Made by a program: the position numbers and the translations under genes. A stretch of 64,000 nt of DNA, from positions 1,612,001 to 1,676,000 of the forward strand of contig NZ_CP040428.1 in the NCBI RefSeq assembly GCF_005671395.1, given 5' to 3'. Below are positions 17,458 through 26,649 of this stretch, one piece after another. The notes beneath the pieces were generated by a model that ran no database searches, was not told the origin of the DNA, and was given only the letters and a program-made list of their open reading frames with translations. The first letter of the stretch is position 1; every line of letters starts with the position of its first letter. The stretch is from Jejubacter calystegiae (lineage in GTDB: Bacteria; Pseudomonadota; Gammaproteobacteria; Enterobacterales; Enterobacteriaceae).

Positions 17458-19302
17458 ATGAGAAAAGGAAACTCAGTTATCAAAATGAGAGAGCAGGAGG
17501 CGGATAACATCTGTGAAAATATCAAAAAAGCCTGTGTCACCATAAATAGTGCCCCTCCAGGCCATTCACTCCTGATGCCAATTCAAAAAACCATTCAGCA
17601 TTTCGCCAGTCTGTTGGCGAATGTGCTGCATCTTGAAGTGGAAGTGGTGGATAACCAGCTGCTGCGCATTGCCGGTACCGGCCCGTACGGCCAGCGTTTC
17701 GGCCAGGTGCCGGCCAGTAATACGGTGTTACTGAAAGAGGTGATGGAAAAAAAGCAGGAAGTGGTGATCTTTGATTCCCGGCAGAACCTGCTGTGTCAGG
17801 ACTGTACCCAGCGCGAAAGCTGTCGGGAGAGGGGGTTCATTGGCGTACCGATTATTCACCAGCAGCGCTGTCTGGGGGTAATAAGCCTGGTGGCGGTGAA
17901 TATTACGCAACTGCGTCACCTGCGCGAACATACCAGCATGTTTATTGAATATATTCGTCATATTTCCACACTGCTGGCCGCCAATCTTGCCGTGCTGCAC
18001 AGGAAGGAGCCGCGTCTTGATCCGCTGTTGCAACGTCTGGTTGCGGGCATCGATCGCGCCGTGATCCTCTGCGATCGTCAGCAAAACGTGGTACTGATTA
18101 ACGACCGGGCCAGAGAGATGATCGGTCCGGGCGAAGATGCGCTGCTGTGGCAAAATGCCGTGCTGGAATCCTCCCCCAGGCAACAGACCTTCTTACTGCG
18201 CGCCGGGGAGAGGCGCTGGCGAATTACCGGCCAGTTTAGCGAAGCGGAAAACGGCGCGTTTTTGCTGCCCTCCGCCTGTCTGCCCGCCGAACGGGAAGGG
18301 GAAGCACCGGAACCCGCGGTACCCACCATTAAGAATCTGATCGGAGAATCGGTGGCCATTCGCAAACTCAGGCGCCTGGTCGGCCGCATTGCTGGTAGCC
18401 CGTCCAGCGTGATGATTCTGGGAGAAAGCGGCACCGGTAAAGAGGTGGTGGCGCGTGCCATTCATCGTCTTAGCCCGCGCCACGACAAAGCCTTTGTTGC
18501 CATCAACTGCGCGGCGATACCGGAAAATCTCCTGGAAAGCGAGCTGTTCGGCTATGCAAAAGGGGCCTTTACCGGTGCGTCGCCTGGTGGCAAGCCAGGT
18601 CTGCTCCAGGTGGCTAACGGCGGCACCCTGTTCCTGGATGAAATTGGCGATATGCCTCAAGGCCTGCAGGCGCGTTTGTTGCGTGCCATCGAGAGCCGGG
18701 AGGTGATGCCGGTTGGGTCCAGCGTACCGGTGCCGGTGGATATCCGGATTATCTCTGCCACTCATCAGAATCTGGAGGCGCATATTCGTGAAGGTCATTT
18801 CCGCGAAGATCTTTTTTACCGGCTCAATGTGATCCCGCTCTGGCTGCCGCCGCTGCGGGAACGGGAAGGCGATGTTGAGCTGCTGATTAACCACTTCATG
18901 GACTGGCACGCCCGACGTATTGGACGACGCTGGGCTGGCGTTAGTCCGGAAGTGATGAAGATGCTATGCGCCCACTCGTGGCCGGGCAATGTACGGGAAT
19001 TAAGTAATCTGGTGGAGTATCTGATCAATATCGTGCCGGAAGGTGAGGTGATTGACAGTGCGCTACTGCCACCGGTCTTCCATTCCCACTATTTCCACGC
19101 ACCTGCCCCGAAGGCGTCGGGAGAGGGCTGTGCTGGTGTCACCACAGTGGCGGACAGCGCCCAATCGAATCTTAAATCGGTAGAGAGAACGCTAATTGAA
19201 GAGGCATTACAGCGCACCCGTAATAAGAAACAGGTCGCCGATGAGCTGGGCATTGGCGTGGCCACCCTGTACCGCAAGATTAAAAAGTACGGCCTGGCGT
19301 AA
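17458..19302 (+). CDS. ygeV: Sigma-54-dependent transcriptional activator YgeV (614 aa)
   Basis: An enhancer-binding protein with three parts. An N-terminal GAF/PAS-like sensory region contains the cysteine cluster [19 protein letters not shown], which resembles a metal or redox site. The AAA+ domain has Walker A GESGTGKE near residue 322, the sigma-54 contact loop GAFTGA and [11 protein letters not shown]-terminal Fis-type helix-turn-helix reads [23 protein letters not shown]. It is very similar to E. coli YgeV. The ATG at 17458 has AAGGGGG seven bases upstream; the GTG at 17434 does not. It is the likely activator of the sigma-54 promoters of this island. Confidence 0.93.
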   Translation: MRKGNSVIKMREQEADNICENIKKACVTINSAPPGHSLLMPIQKTIQHFASLLANVLHLEVEVVDNQLLRIAGTGPYGQRFGQVPASNTVLLKEVMEKKQEVVIFDSRQNLLCQDCTQRESCRERGFIGVPIIHQQRCLGVISLVAVNITQLRHLREHTSMFIEYIRHISTLLAANLAVLHRKEPRLDPLLQRLVAGIDRAVILCDRQQNVVLINDRAREMIGPGEDALLWQNAVLESSPRQQTFLLRAGERRWRITGQFSEAENGAFLLPSACLPAEREGEAPEPAVPTIKNLIGESVAIRKLRRLVGRIAGSPSSVMILGESGTGKEVVARAIHRLSPRHDKAFVAINCAAIPENLLESELFGYAKGAFTGASPGGKPGLLQVANGGTLFLDEIGDMPQGLQARLLRAIESREVMPVGSSVPVPVDIRIISATHQNLEAHIREGHFREDLFYRLNVIPLWLPPLREREGDVELLINHFMDWHARRIGRRWAGVSPEVMKMLCAHSWPGNVRELSNLVEYLINIVPEGEVIDSALLPPVFHSHYFHAPAPKASGEGCAGVTTVADSAQSNLKSVERTLIEEALQRTRNKKQVADELGIGVATLYRKIKKYGLA

Positions 19303-19867
19303 GACGTTCATACGCTTTGCGATACTGCGATGGCGTATCCAGATCCTGATGGATGGCGTGGCTATCCACCAGCAGGGTTTTACGGCCCTGGCGTTCCATT
19401 AACTGCCGTAGAATTTCCTGGGGCCCGGCGTTGAGAATGTGCTCGCGCAGCACGGGGGGCAGCAGTACCGGATGGCCCCGTCCTCCGTTGCAGAAGGGTA
19501 CCAGGCTCATGTTGCCGCGATGGCGCCACAGCGCGGCATAAATACCGGGATGGATGGCGGGCATATCGCCCGGCACCATAAAAAAGTGATGACCTGGCGT
19601 CAGCGCTTGGGCGCCGCGGCGCAGCGATGAGAACATGCCCCGCGCGTAATCGGGGTTATGGCACAGCACTACGCCGGGACGGGCGGCATAGCGCTGGCGC
19701 AGGGTTTCGCCCCGAAAGCCGGTGACCAGCACTACGCGCTCGCAGAAGGCGAGCGCGTTATCCAGCGCGCTGTCCAGTACGCAACCGCTGTCGCCCCAGG
19801 GCAGCAGCATCTTCCACTGCCCCATTCGCGACGACAGGCCCGCGGCCAGCATCAGACACTGTTTCAT
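19280..19867 (-). CDS. mocA: Molybdenum cofactor cytidylyltransferase MocA-like (195 aa)
   Basis: A nucleotidyltransferase with the N-terminal [18 protein letters not shown] loop (compare [17 protein letters not shown] in E. coli MocA). Further matches are [24 protein letters not shown] and the C-terminal DLDTPSQYR. It adds CMP to molybdopterin, giving the cofactor used by xanthine dehydrogenases. It is the third gene of the xdhAB-xdhC-mocA unit. The start at 19867 lies six bases after the xdhC stop. Its end overlaps the end of ygeV by 23 bases on the opposite strand. Confidence 0.88.
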   Translation of the reverse strand: MKQCLMLAAGLSSRMGQWKMLLPWGDSGCVLDSALDNALAFCERVVLVTGFRGETLRQRYAARPGVVLCHNPDYARGMFSSLRRGAQALTPGHHFFMVPGDMPAIHPGIYAALWRHRGNMSLVPFCNGGRGHPVLLPPVLREHILNAGPQEILRQLMERQGRKTLLVDSHAIHQDLDTPSQYRKAYERLTPGRTF

Positions 19868-19872
19868 GATGA

Positions 19873-20334
19873 TCAGGCCGGTTTCAGAACGGCTTTTATC
19901 GATTTGATAATTGGTGCATAGCCGGTGCAACGGCACAAATTGCCTTCCAGCGCGTCGTGGATCTGCGCATTGGTTGGCTGTGGTGTGCTATCCAGCAGTG
20001 CTTTGGCGCTCATTAACACGCCGGGCGTGCAGAAACCACACTGGACGCCGCCGTGGCGAACAAAAGCAGTCTGTAACCGCTGGCCGATCTTGTCGTGACG
20101 TAGCGCTTCGACGGTTACGACCTCTGCGCCGTCGCACTGGGCTGCCAGTAGCAGGCAGGAGCAGACCGCCTTGCCGTCAACGATAACTGTACAGGCGCCG
20201 CATTCGCCAATGGAGCACCCCTCTTTGGTTCCCGTCAGTCGCAGATCGTCGCGCAGAAAATCGATCAGCCGCTGGTTATCTCCGACGTCGTGATGAACGC
20301 TGATACCGTTTACTTTCAGTTCAATACGATGCAT
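19873..20334 (-). CDS. xdhC: Xanthine dehydrogenase iron-sulfur subunit XdhC (153 aa)
   Basis: The small electron-transfer subunit carries two [2Fe-2S] clusters. The plant-type cluster is CSIGECGACTVIVDGKAVCSC and the second is CGFCTPGVL with NLCRCTGYAPI. It passes electrons from the molybdenum site to FAD. It lies nine bases after the fused xdhAB and just before mocA, in one operon. The length is normal for the family. Confidence 0.94.
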   Translation of the reverse strand: MHRIELKVNGISVHHDVGDNQRLIDFLRDDLRLTGTKEGCSIGECGACTVIVDGKAVCSCLLLAAQCDGAEVVTVEALRHDKIGQRLQTAFVRHGGVQCGFCTPGVLMSAKALLDSTPQPTNAQIHDALEGNLCRCTGYAPIIKSIKAVLKPA

Positions 20335-20343
20335 GTTTCCTCC

Positions 20344-23300
20344 TTATCTGCCTTTGTTCGCCAGAACTTCTTCTAGCAGCTGCGTAAACATTTCGATCCC
20401 CGTCGGCACTTTGTAGGGCGCGGACCAGCGCTTCCCGATGGCCTGTTCCAGCATTTGCTGCAGTAGCGTTGCACCTTCCTGAATCAGTGCCGCATTAAGC
20501 TGACGGCCCGTCAGGCATTTCTCCAGGGCGATCAGCCGCTGGGGGTGGCTGAACAGAGCGCCATCGACGATTCGGCAGAAGGTCAGCATGCCGGATTCGT
20601 TCACCACGAATTGCCCAGTGAAGCTCTGGCGTGTGATATTCAGCGCATTACGGCGGCCGAGCTGCAGATAGCGCTGCTGAAGCCCCGTATGCTGTTGCGG
20701 CGGCGGCAGGAGAATCGCGGTCAGCAATTCACCGGATCCAAGTTGGGTCTTATAGCCCCCGGTAATAAAGTCGCTCAGCGGCATCAGGCGGGGCTCCGCG
20801 TCGTGGCGCTGAAGCTCGACCTGGGCATCGTAGATAATAAGCGGCGGCACGGAATCGGCACAGGGCGCGGCGTTGACGATATTGCCACCCACGGTGGCGC
20901 GGTTACGTAATTGAAGTGAGCCTATGGTGTTGCAAGCGGTCACCAGCAGCGGATACCGGGAGGCAATACGTTCATGACGGGTAAGATCGCTAAAGCAGAC
21001 ACCCGCACCGATCCGCACGCTGCCATCCTTCTGGGTGGTAATAGTTTTCAGCGCCTTAATGCCGGAGATATCCACCAGCGGTACCGGTGCGGCGTTGAGA
21101 CGGGCCTGAACCAGCACGTCGGTTCCACCTGCGATAACCCGTCGCTGTGGATCCTCCCTGAGCAGGAACAGTGCCTCTTCCAGAGTGCGGGCCCGGGTAA
21201 GAGCCAGGGTATTCAGCCGTAGCACCTGTTTCTTTTCCGCCGATTCGGCCATCAGTTCACTCTGGCGCACCGGTTTTTTCAGCGGATGGCCCAGTTTGAC
21301 CTGCTCCAGAGTCAGAGGCAGGGCGTAATTACGCTTGCCCATCGCAAAGCTGACGGCGTTATTAAGCGCCGCAGCACCCAGTTCCAGTACGGGTTCGCCA
21401 ATAACTTTCGCACCGAAGGGTCCCGCGTTATCGTGGTTTTCGACCGGAATAATGGTGATGGGTGGGATATCCTTGATGGTGGGCAGCAGGTAGGTGTCGA
21501 AGTTTTCAGACTTCACCTCGCCCTGTTCAATATTAAACTCTTCCAGCATGCCGTAGCCGACCATCCCCTGGGCGATGCCACCGCTAACCTGCCCCTCGAA
21601 GCCGACTTTGTTGATGACTTTACCGACATCGTGGACCGCAGTGGCGTGATTGATAGTGATTTTGCCGGTTCGGGTATCCACCACGATATCGGCAATCTGG
21701 CAGCCGTAAACCCATGTGAAGTAGGGGCTGCCGGTCCCTTTTTCTTCGTCCCAATGGATTGGCGGGGCAACGTGCCAGCCATAGGCGGAAAGGTTGGCAC
21801 CGGTAGCGTGGGTGATATTGACGACGTCCCGGAATGCCAGACGATTGTAGGGGTGGCGGCGATTGAAGACTTTACCGTTTTCCCACACCAGATCGTCGGG
21901 GCTTTCCACCGACAGTTTTTCGGTAATCGCCGCTACCATGCGGCTTTTGAGCTTATTGGCCGCGTTCAGGATAGCCTGGCCGCCCATCAAAGTACCGCGG
22001 GAAGCCACCGTCGAACCGCCGTCGGCGATCATGGCGGTATCCGGTTCGCTGAACATCACCTGATCCAGCCCGATGCCGAACGCCTCGGCGGCGATCATCG
22101 ACATGGTGGTCTGTAGCCCCTGGCCATTTTCGGAAACAGAAGTCGAGATATTCACGCTGCCGTCGGCGTTTATCTGGATCAACGCTGATGAGGCGTCAAG
22201 CCCTTCCGCACCCAGTGAACAGCCGCGGTGGCTAACCGCCAGCCCGATACCGTATTTGAGCGGTCCTCCCTGAGCGTTCAGTTCAGCGTAACGGCGGCGC
22301 TTCTCAATAAAATCGGTGCTTTCGATAGCCCTTTCCAGAACCTCCTGGGCGGAGACGGTGTGATCGGTAAACGCCTGACCCGCCATACTGATATCGTTCT
22401 GATGCAGTATGTTGCGCAGGCGTAATTCAATGGGGCACATACCCAGCGCATCGGCGACTTCATCCATCAGAGATTCGTTGGCGAAGATCACCTGAGGAGC
22501 GCCAAAGCCGCGGTAGGCTGAGGTGTAGTTATTGTTGGTATAGACCCCGGAGAGGTCGATACGTACGTTAGGGATGTTATAAGGTCCGGCTGCCTGGACG
22601 GAACTGCGCCAGGTAACGAAGGCGGTCTGCCCGGCGTAGGCACCGGCGTCGGCCAGAATATCGATCTTGATCGCCTGAATTTTAGCCTTATCATCCAGAC
22701 CGATTTTATATTTCATAATATAGGGATGGCGCTTATAGCTTTCGCGCATCGACTGTTCACGGTTATAGCTCATCTTGACAGGGCGGGAAGTCAGCCAGGT
22801 CAGCAGTGCGGCGCGACAGGCCAGGTTATCGATAATATCGTCCTTACCGCCGAAAGAGCCGCCCAGAATTGAACGCCGGACATTCACCTTCGACTGAGCC
22901 AGTCCCAGGAATTTCGCCACGAAGCCGCGTACCCGGTGAGCGTTCTGAATTGAGCCATAAACGGTGATAATCTGCTCGTTGTCGTCGAAGCAGGTGGTGA
23001 TCGATTCGGGCTCGATATAGGCGTGTTCCTGAAAGCCAACCCGGTATTCGCGTTCAAAGATATGGGTGGAATCGGCGAAGCCCGCCTCAATATCCCCCTT
23101 CACCGTATGGTGATAAACGATAATATTATTCTCGCGCTCGCCGTGGATGAGTCGTGCGCCGGGACGCAGCGCTTCTTCTACGGAGGTTATCGGCGTCCAC
23201 GGTGTATAGGTGACTTTAATTTTTTCCGCCGCCAGGCAGGCCGCTTCATAGGTCTCCGCTGCAACGATGGCCACTACATCGCCGCGAAAGGCGATTTCAC

Positions 23301-23571
23301 GCTCGACGATGGGCGGATAGTCGGGAACGACCACCCCAATCTGCTTTTCGCCCGGAATATCCTGCCAGGTGGCGATACGGACCACGCCGGGTACCTTTTC
23401 TGCCTCTGACAGATCCAGTGACTCGATGCGTCCGGCGGCGATATCGGCATAGCGGCAGACGCCGTAAAGCATATCCTTCATCACAATATCATCGCCGTAT
23501 ACCGCAAGCCCCTTCACTTTGGCCATGCCGTCGGTACGCGGCACTTCACTGCCCACAGTTGCTGTTTCCAT
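20344..23571 (-). CDS. xdhA: Fused xanthine dehydrogenase molybdenum and FAD subunits (XdhA-XdhB, 1075 aa)
   Basis: Residues about 1-770 form the molybdopterin subunit: GGSFGGKDD, AYRGFGAPQ, the cofactor loops around residues 470-540, and GEPVLELGAAALNNA near the end with the Glu expected at the active site. From Met774, residues form a complete XdhB-like FAD subunit (VIAGGTDVLVQARL, TVGGNIVNAAPCADS). In E. coli these are separate genes of 752 and 292 codons. Here the frame runs through with no stop, and the FAD part still begins with ATG (21252-21250). The enzyme hydroxylates hypoxanthine and xanthine to urate. A consensus sigma-54 promoter lies upstream. Confidence 0.93.
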   Translation of the reverse strand: METATVGSEVPRTDGMAKVKGLAVYGDDIVMKDMLYGVCRYADIAAGRIESLDLSEAEKVPGVVRIATWQDIPGEKQIGVVVPDYPPIVEREIAFRGDVVAIVAAETYEAACLAAEKIKVTYTPWTPITSVEEALRPGARLIHGERENNIIVYHHTVKGDIEAGFADSTHIFEREYRVGFQEHAYIEPESITTCFDDNEQIITVYGSIQNAHRVRGFVAKFLGLAQSKVNVRRSILGGSFGGKDDIIDNLACRAALLTWLTSRPVKMSYNREQSMRESYKRHPYIMKYKIGLDDKAKIQAIKIDILADAGAYAGQTAFVTWRSSVQAAGPYNIPNVRIDLSGVYTNNNYTSAYRGFGAPQVIFANESLMDEVADALGMCPIELRLRNILHQNDISMAGQAFTDHTVSAQEVLERAIESTDFIEKRRRYAELNAQGGPLKYGIGLAVSHRGCSLGAEGLDASSALIQINADGSVNISTSVSENGQGLQTTMSMIAAEAFGIGLDQVMFSEPDTAMIADGGSTVASRGTLMGGQAILNAANKLKSRMVAAITEKLSVESPDDLVWENGKVFNRRHPYNRLAFRDVVNITHATGANLSAYGWHVAPPIHWDEEKGTGSPYFTWVYGCQIADIVVDTRTGKITINHATAVHDVGKVINKVGFEGQVSGGIAQGMVGYGMLEEFNIEQGEVKSENFDTYLLPTIKDIPPITIIPVENHDNAGPFGAKVIGEPVLELGAAALNNAVSFAMGKRNYALPLTLEQVKLGHPLKKPVRQSELMAESAEKKQVLRLNTLALTRARTLEEALFLLREDPQRRVIAGGTDVLVQARLNAAPVPLVDISGIKALKTITTQKDGSVRIGAGVCFSDLTRHERIASRYPLLVTACNTIGSLQLRNRATVGGNIVNAAPCADSVPPLIIYDAQVELQRHDAEPRLMPLSDFITGGYKTQLGSGELLTAILLPPPQQHTGLQQRYLQLGRRNALNITRQSFTGQFVVNESGMLTFCRIVDGALFSHPQRLIALEKCLTGRQLNAALIQEGATLLQQMLEQAIGKRWSAPYKVPTGIEMFTQLLEEVLANKGR

Positions 23572-23635
23572 TGAATCAAATCTCCCCTTAATGGATGGAG
23601 TCAGGTGCTGCTTATCCTTTGTTTGTCATCGATAA

Positions 23636-23652
23636 AGCAATGGCTGTGCCAG
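23636..23652 (-). promoter_or_regulatory. Sigma-54 promoter of xdhAB-xdhC-mocA
   Basis: The minus strand reads TGGCACAGCCATTGCTTT, a full -24/-12 consensus with GG-N10-GC spacing, about 55 bases before the expected mRNA leader ends at the xdhAB ATG. Confidence 0.9.
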
Positions 23653-23945
23653 AGTGCCTGAGCGGGGTTATGGGGCGATGGAGTTGTGAAGTACCGCAAT
23701 AAAAGCCGCCGCCAGGCGTAAGAGTGAGGCCGCTCGCCTGGGGGATGCGGTTTTCACTGTGAGGCGTTTATTCTCAAAGTGAGACGTTTTGTCTGAGGCA
23801 TTGCGGTGCTCCGGTTGCGGGTCGGGGGCATTATTTTTGAAGCAGTTCACAAATCTGGCCGCGAAGCGGGCGCGGGCGGCGAACTGCCCCCGTTTTTGCA
23901 TTTATCCCCGAAGAGCAATGCTGAAAAAAGAATAAGGGATAATGC
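23653..23945. promoter_or_regulatory. xdhAB-uacF divergent region with repeated GTGAG[GA]C motifs
   Basis: The region holds GTGAGGC (at about 23724), GTGAGGCG (23759-23766) and GTGAGACG (23779-23786). The last is part of an AGAC-GTTTT-GTCT dyad. They lie 70-150 bases upstream of the xdhAB sigma-54 promoter, the usual place for enhancer-binding protein sites. The promoter of uacF itself is unclear; TGCCCCCGTTTTTGCA at 23885-23900 is only a partial -24/-12 match. Confidence 0.5.
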
Positions 23946-25874
23946 ATGAACAGATTCATTACCGTCGATGCCCGGGAGTGTATTGGTTGTCACGCCTGTG
24001 AAGTGGCTTGCGCGGTGGCGCATAATCAGCAAACCTGGCCAGATAAAACGGCGTTTTTCCCCCGCATTCGGGTGGTGTTCCGGGGGGCAGAGAGCGTGGC
24101 GGTGGCCTGTCGCCACTGTAACGACGCCCCCTGTGTCGATAGCTGCCCGGTGGCGGCGCTGACCCACCGCGAGCAGGAGATCCATCTGGATGAGGCGCTG
24201 TGCATCGGCTGTAAAAACTGCGTGCTGGCCTGCCCCTTCGGCGCTATTGAGATGGTCACGGCGGAGCAGCGTGGCATTGCGCAGAAGTGCGACCTTTGTG
24301 AATCGACGGCGCAAGGCCAGCCTGCCTGTGTGACCCACTGCCCCACTCAGGCGGTCACGCTGATGGACGGCGAGGCGCTAAGCACGCTGCGTCAGTATCG
24401 TCAGCGGGCAACGGCCAGCGGCGATTTTGGTGGGGTGCAGGCACCGTTGCGCAGCCAGGCGCTGCTGGTCAGACCCGAACGTAAAGGGGCTGCGAAGCTC
24501 CCCGCCGACCAGCGTAAAAACCATTTTAACGAGATCTATCTGGCGCTGGATGCTCGCCAGGCTACCCGCGAAAGCGAACGCTGTCTGTATTGCGCCGATA
24601 AGGCGTGGTGTAACTGGACCTGCCCGCTGCACAACGCGATTCCCGACTTCATCCGACTGGTCAACCGAGGAGAGATTCTGGCGGCGGCCGAACTCTGCCA
24701 CCAGACCAGCTCGCTACCAGAATTGTGCGGGCGGGTTTGCCCCCAGGATAGGTTGTGTGAAGGGGCCTGCACCATGCAGCCGCGAGGCGGGGCGGTCAGC
24801 ATTGGTAATCTGGAGCGTTATATCACCGACAGCGCGCTGGCTCAGGGGTGGCGCCCGGATCTGAGTGCGGTACAGCCGCGGCCAGAGCGGGTGGCGATTG
24901 TCGGCGCCGGGCCTGCTGGCCTGGGCTGTGCCGATCTGCTGGCCCGTAGCGGTATTCAGGCGACGGTTTTCGATCGCCATCCTGAAATTGGCGGCCTGCT
25001 GACCTTCGGTATTCCTCCCTTCAAGCTGGATAAGCAGTTGCTGCAAACCCGGCGTGAAATTTTCAGCGCGATGGGCATCCGCTTTCAGCTGAATTGTGAA
25101 ATCGGGCGTGATATCGCGTTTAATACGCTGCTGGAAGAGTTCGACGCCGTCTTTCTGGGTGTGGGAACTTACGGACTGATGGCGGCAGGGCTGGAGCACG
25201 AAGACGCCCCCGGCGTGGTGCAGGCATTGCCGTTTCTGATCGCCAGTACCCGGCGAGTCATGGGGCTGGAAGAAGATCCTCAGACCCCCTTTATTGACGT
25301 CACCAGCAAGCGGGTAGTGGTGCTGGGGGGCGGCGATACCGCCATGGACTGCCTGCGCACCTCGGTCAGAAGTGGTGCCGCCAGCGTAACCTGCGCCTAC
25401 CGGCGTGATGAGGCTAGTATGCCGGGGTCGAAGAAAGAGGTGATTAACGCCAGGGAAGAGGGGGCGGAATTCCTGTTTAACGTGCAGCCTCAGTATATCG
25501 CTCTCGACCGCCGGGGGCGGGTGAAGGGGGTGGGGATGATCAAAACCTGCATGGGGGAGCCGGGCCCCGATGGTCGCCGCCGTCCTCAGCCGATAGCCGG
25601 CTCGGAGTTTGTGTTACCGGCGCAGATTCTGATTATGGCTTTTGGCTTTCAGCCGCATCCCATGCCCTGGCTGACGCGTCACGGCGTGCGCTGCGATGAC
25701 TGGGGGCTGATTGAGACCGACGGTTCTACCCGTACCAGTCATCCCAGGGTTTTTGCTGGTGGTGACGCGGTACACGGCGCCGATCTGGTGGTGACCGCCA
25801 TGGCCGCGGGGCGTCAGGCGGCCCGGGATATCGTGGCGTTTCTGGATGACCAGCCGGGGCGGGAGGCGGGATGA
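23946..25874 (+). CDS. uacF: Iron-sulfur oxidoreductase UacF/AegA family (642 aa)
   Basis: The N-terminal ~170 residues form a four-cluster ferredoxin module (CIGCHACEVAC, CRHCNDAPCVDSCPV, CIGCKNCVLACPFG, CDLCESTAQGQPACVTHCP). The rest is a glutamate synthase small subunit-like flavoprotein with two dinucleotide folds (VAIVGAGPAGLGCADLLARSG and VVVLGGGDTAMDCLRT). It resembles E. coli AegA and YgfT (UacF), which are needed for urate use under low oxygen. It probably couples NAD(P)H to an unidentified partner. The next gene starts within its stop (ATGATGA), so the two are co-translated. Confidence 0.9.
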   Translation: MNRFITVDARECIGCHACEVACAVAHNQQTWPDKTAFFPRIRVVFRGAESVAVACRHCNDAPCVDSCPVAALTHREQEIHLDEALCIGCKNCVLACPFGAIEMVTAEQRGIAQKCDLCESTAQGQPACVTHCPTQAVTLMDGEALSTLRQYRQRATASGDFGGVQAPLRSQALLVRPERKGAAKLPADQRKNHFNEIYLALDARQATRESERCLYCADKAWCNWTCPLHNAIPDFIRLVNRGEILAAAELCHQTSSLPELCGRVCPQDRLCEGACTMQPRGGAVSIGNLERYITDSALAQGWRPDLSAVQPRPERVAIVGAGPAGLGCADLLARSGIQATVFDRHPEIGGLLTFGIPPFKLDKQLLQTRREIFSAMGIRFQLNCEIGRDIAFNTLLEEFDAVFLGVGTYGLMAAGLEHEDAPGVVQALPFLIASTRRVMGLEEDPQTPFIDVTSKRVVVLGGGDTAMDCLRTSVRSGAASVTCAYRRDEASMPGSKKEVINAREEGAEFLFNVQPQYIALDRRGRVKGVGMIKTCMGEPGPDGRRRPQPIAGSEFVLPAQILIMAFGFQPHPMPWLTRHGVRCDDWGLIETDGSTRTSHPRVFAGGDAVHGADLVVTAMAAGRQAARDIVAFLDDQPGREAG

Positions 25875-26365
25875 TGAGCGATTTTATTCAGGTTCAGGCA
25901 AATCTGTGTATTGGCTGTCGCACCTGTGAAATTGCCTGTGCTCAGGCCCATGATGGGGAAACGCGCCCGGGAGGTCCTTTTTACCCGCGCCTGAAGGTGG
26001 TGAAGCGGGAAGAGGTTAGTGCCCCAGTGATGTGCCATCAGTGCGAGAACGCGCCCTGCGTGGCGGTGTGCCCCACCGGCGCGCTAATTCAGGGGAAACA
26101 GAGCGTAGAGATAGAGGGTGCGTTATGCATTGGCTGTAGCGGCTGTGTCGTGGCCTGTCCTTTTGGTGTGATCGAGATTGTAGGCCACCCGGGGCCGGGG
26201 GGCATTCAACCGGTAAAGTGCGATCTATGCTGTGCCAGTGAATCGGGACCGGCCTGCGTTGCCGTGTGTCCGACGGCGGCGCTGGAAAAAGTCACTGCCG
26301 GTGAAGTGGCGCAAAAAGCCACGGCGCGCCGTCGCACGACGGCGTTCCCGAAACGTGGAGGCTGA
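25871..26365 (+). CDS. ygfS: 4Fe-4S ferredoxin-type electron transfer protein, YgfS-like (164 aa)
   Basis: This short polyferredoxin has the same module as the start of UacF: CIGCRTCEIACAQAH, CHQCENAPCVAVCPTGAL, CIGCSGCVVACPFGVIEI and CDLCCASESGPACVAVCPT. It belongs to the HycB/HydN/YsaA/YgfS group. It overlaps uacF by four bases and should act with it as electron carrier. In E. coli ygfS sits immediately before ygfT; the order is reversed here. A near-perfect hairpin follows the gene. Confidence 0.85.
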   Translation: MMSDFIQVQANLCIGCRTCEIACAQAHDGETRPGGPFYPRLKVVKREEVSAPVMCHQCENAPCVAVCPTGALIQGKQSVEIEGALCIGCSGCVVACPFGVIEIVGHPGPGGIQPVKCDLCCASESGPACVAVCPTAALEKVTAGEVAQKATARRRTTAFPKRGG

Positions 26366-26371
26366 ATGTTT

Positions 26372-26401
26372 GCCGGTCCGGGGAATTATTCCCGGTCCGG
26401 C
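26372..26401. terminator. Hairpin after the ygfS-like gene
   Basis: GCCGGTCCGGG and CCCGGTCCGGC pair with a single T-T mismatch around an AATTATT-type loop. There is no T-run directly after it, so it may be a weak or Rho-aided terminator. Confidence 0.5.
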
Positions 26402-26649
26402 TATAAATGATAAATATTACCCAAAAGAGGTGTTTTATCATGATAGTAAATTGTTAAGCTCGTTATGAATAAAGTCGTCATTTGCATCTTATATAATGTG
26501 TTCTGAGCTTTTATTGCGCTTTCACCTCACTGTTTATTGCTCTCCGTTAAATATCCATTTATTGTCTGTCGTATTGCGAAATCACTCAGTAAATAATCAG
26601 TAGCCTGACATGTGGCGTGGCGCCTTGCGGTCATGGTGAGGGTGAAAAT

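Noticed and set aside
23885..23900. TGCCCCCGTTTTTGCA as a sigma-54 promoter of uacF
   Set aside because: The invariant GG of the -24 box is GC; spacing is right but the match is insufficient.
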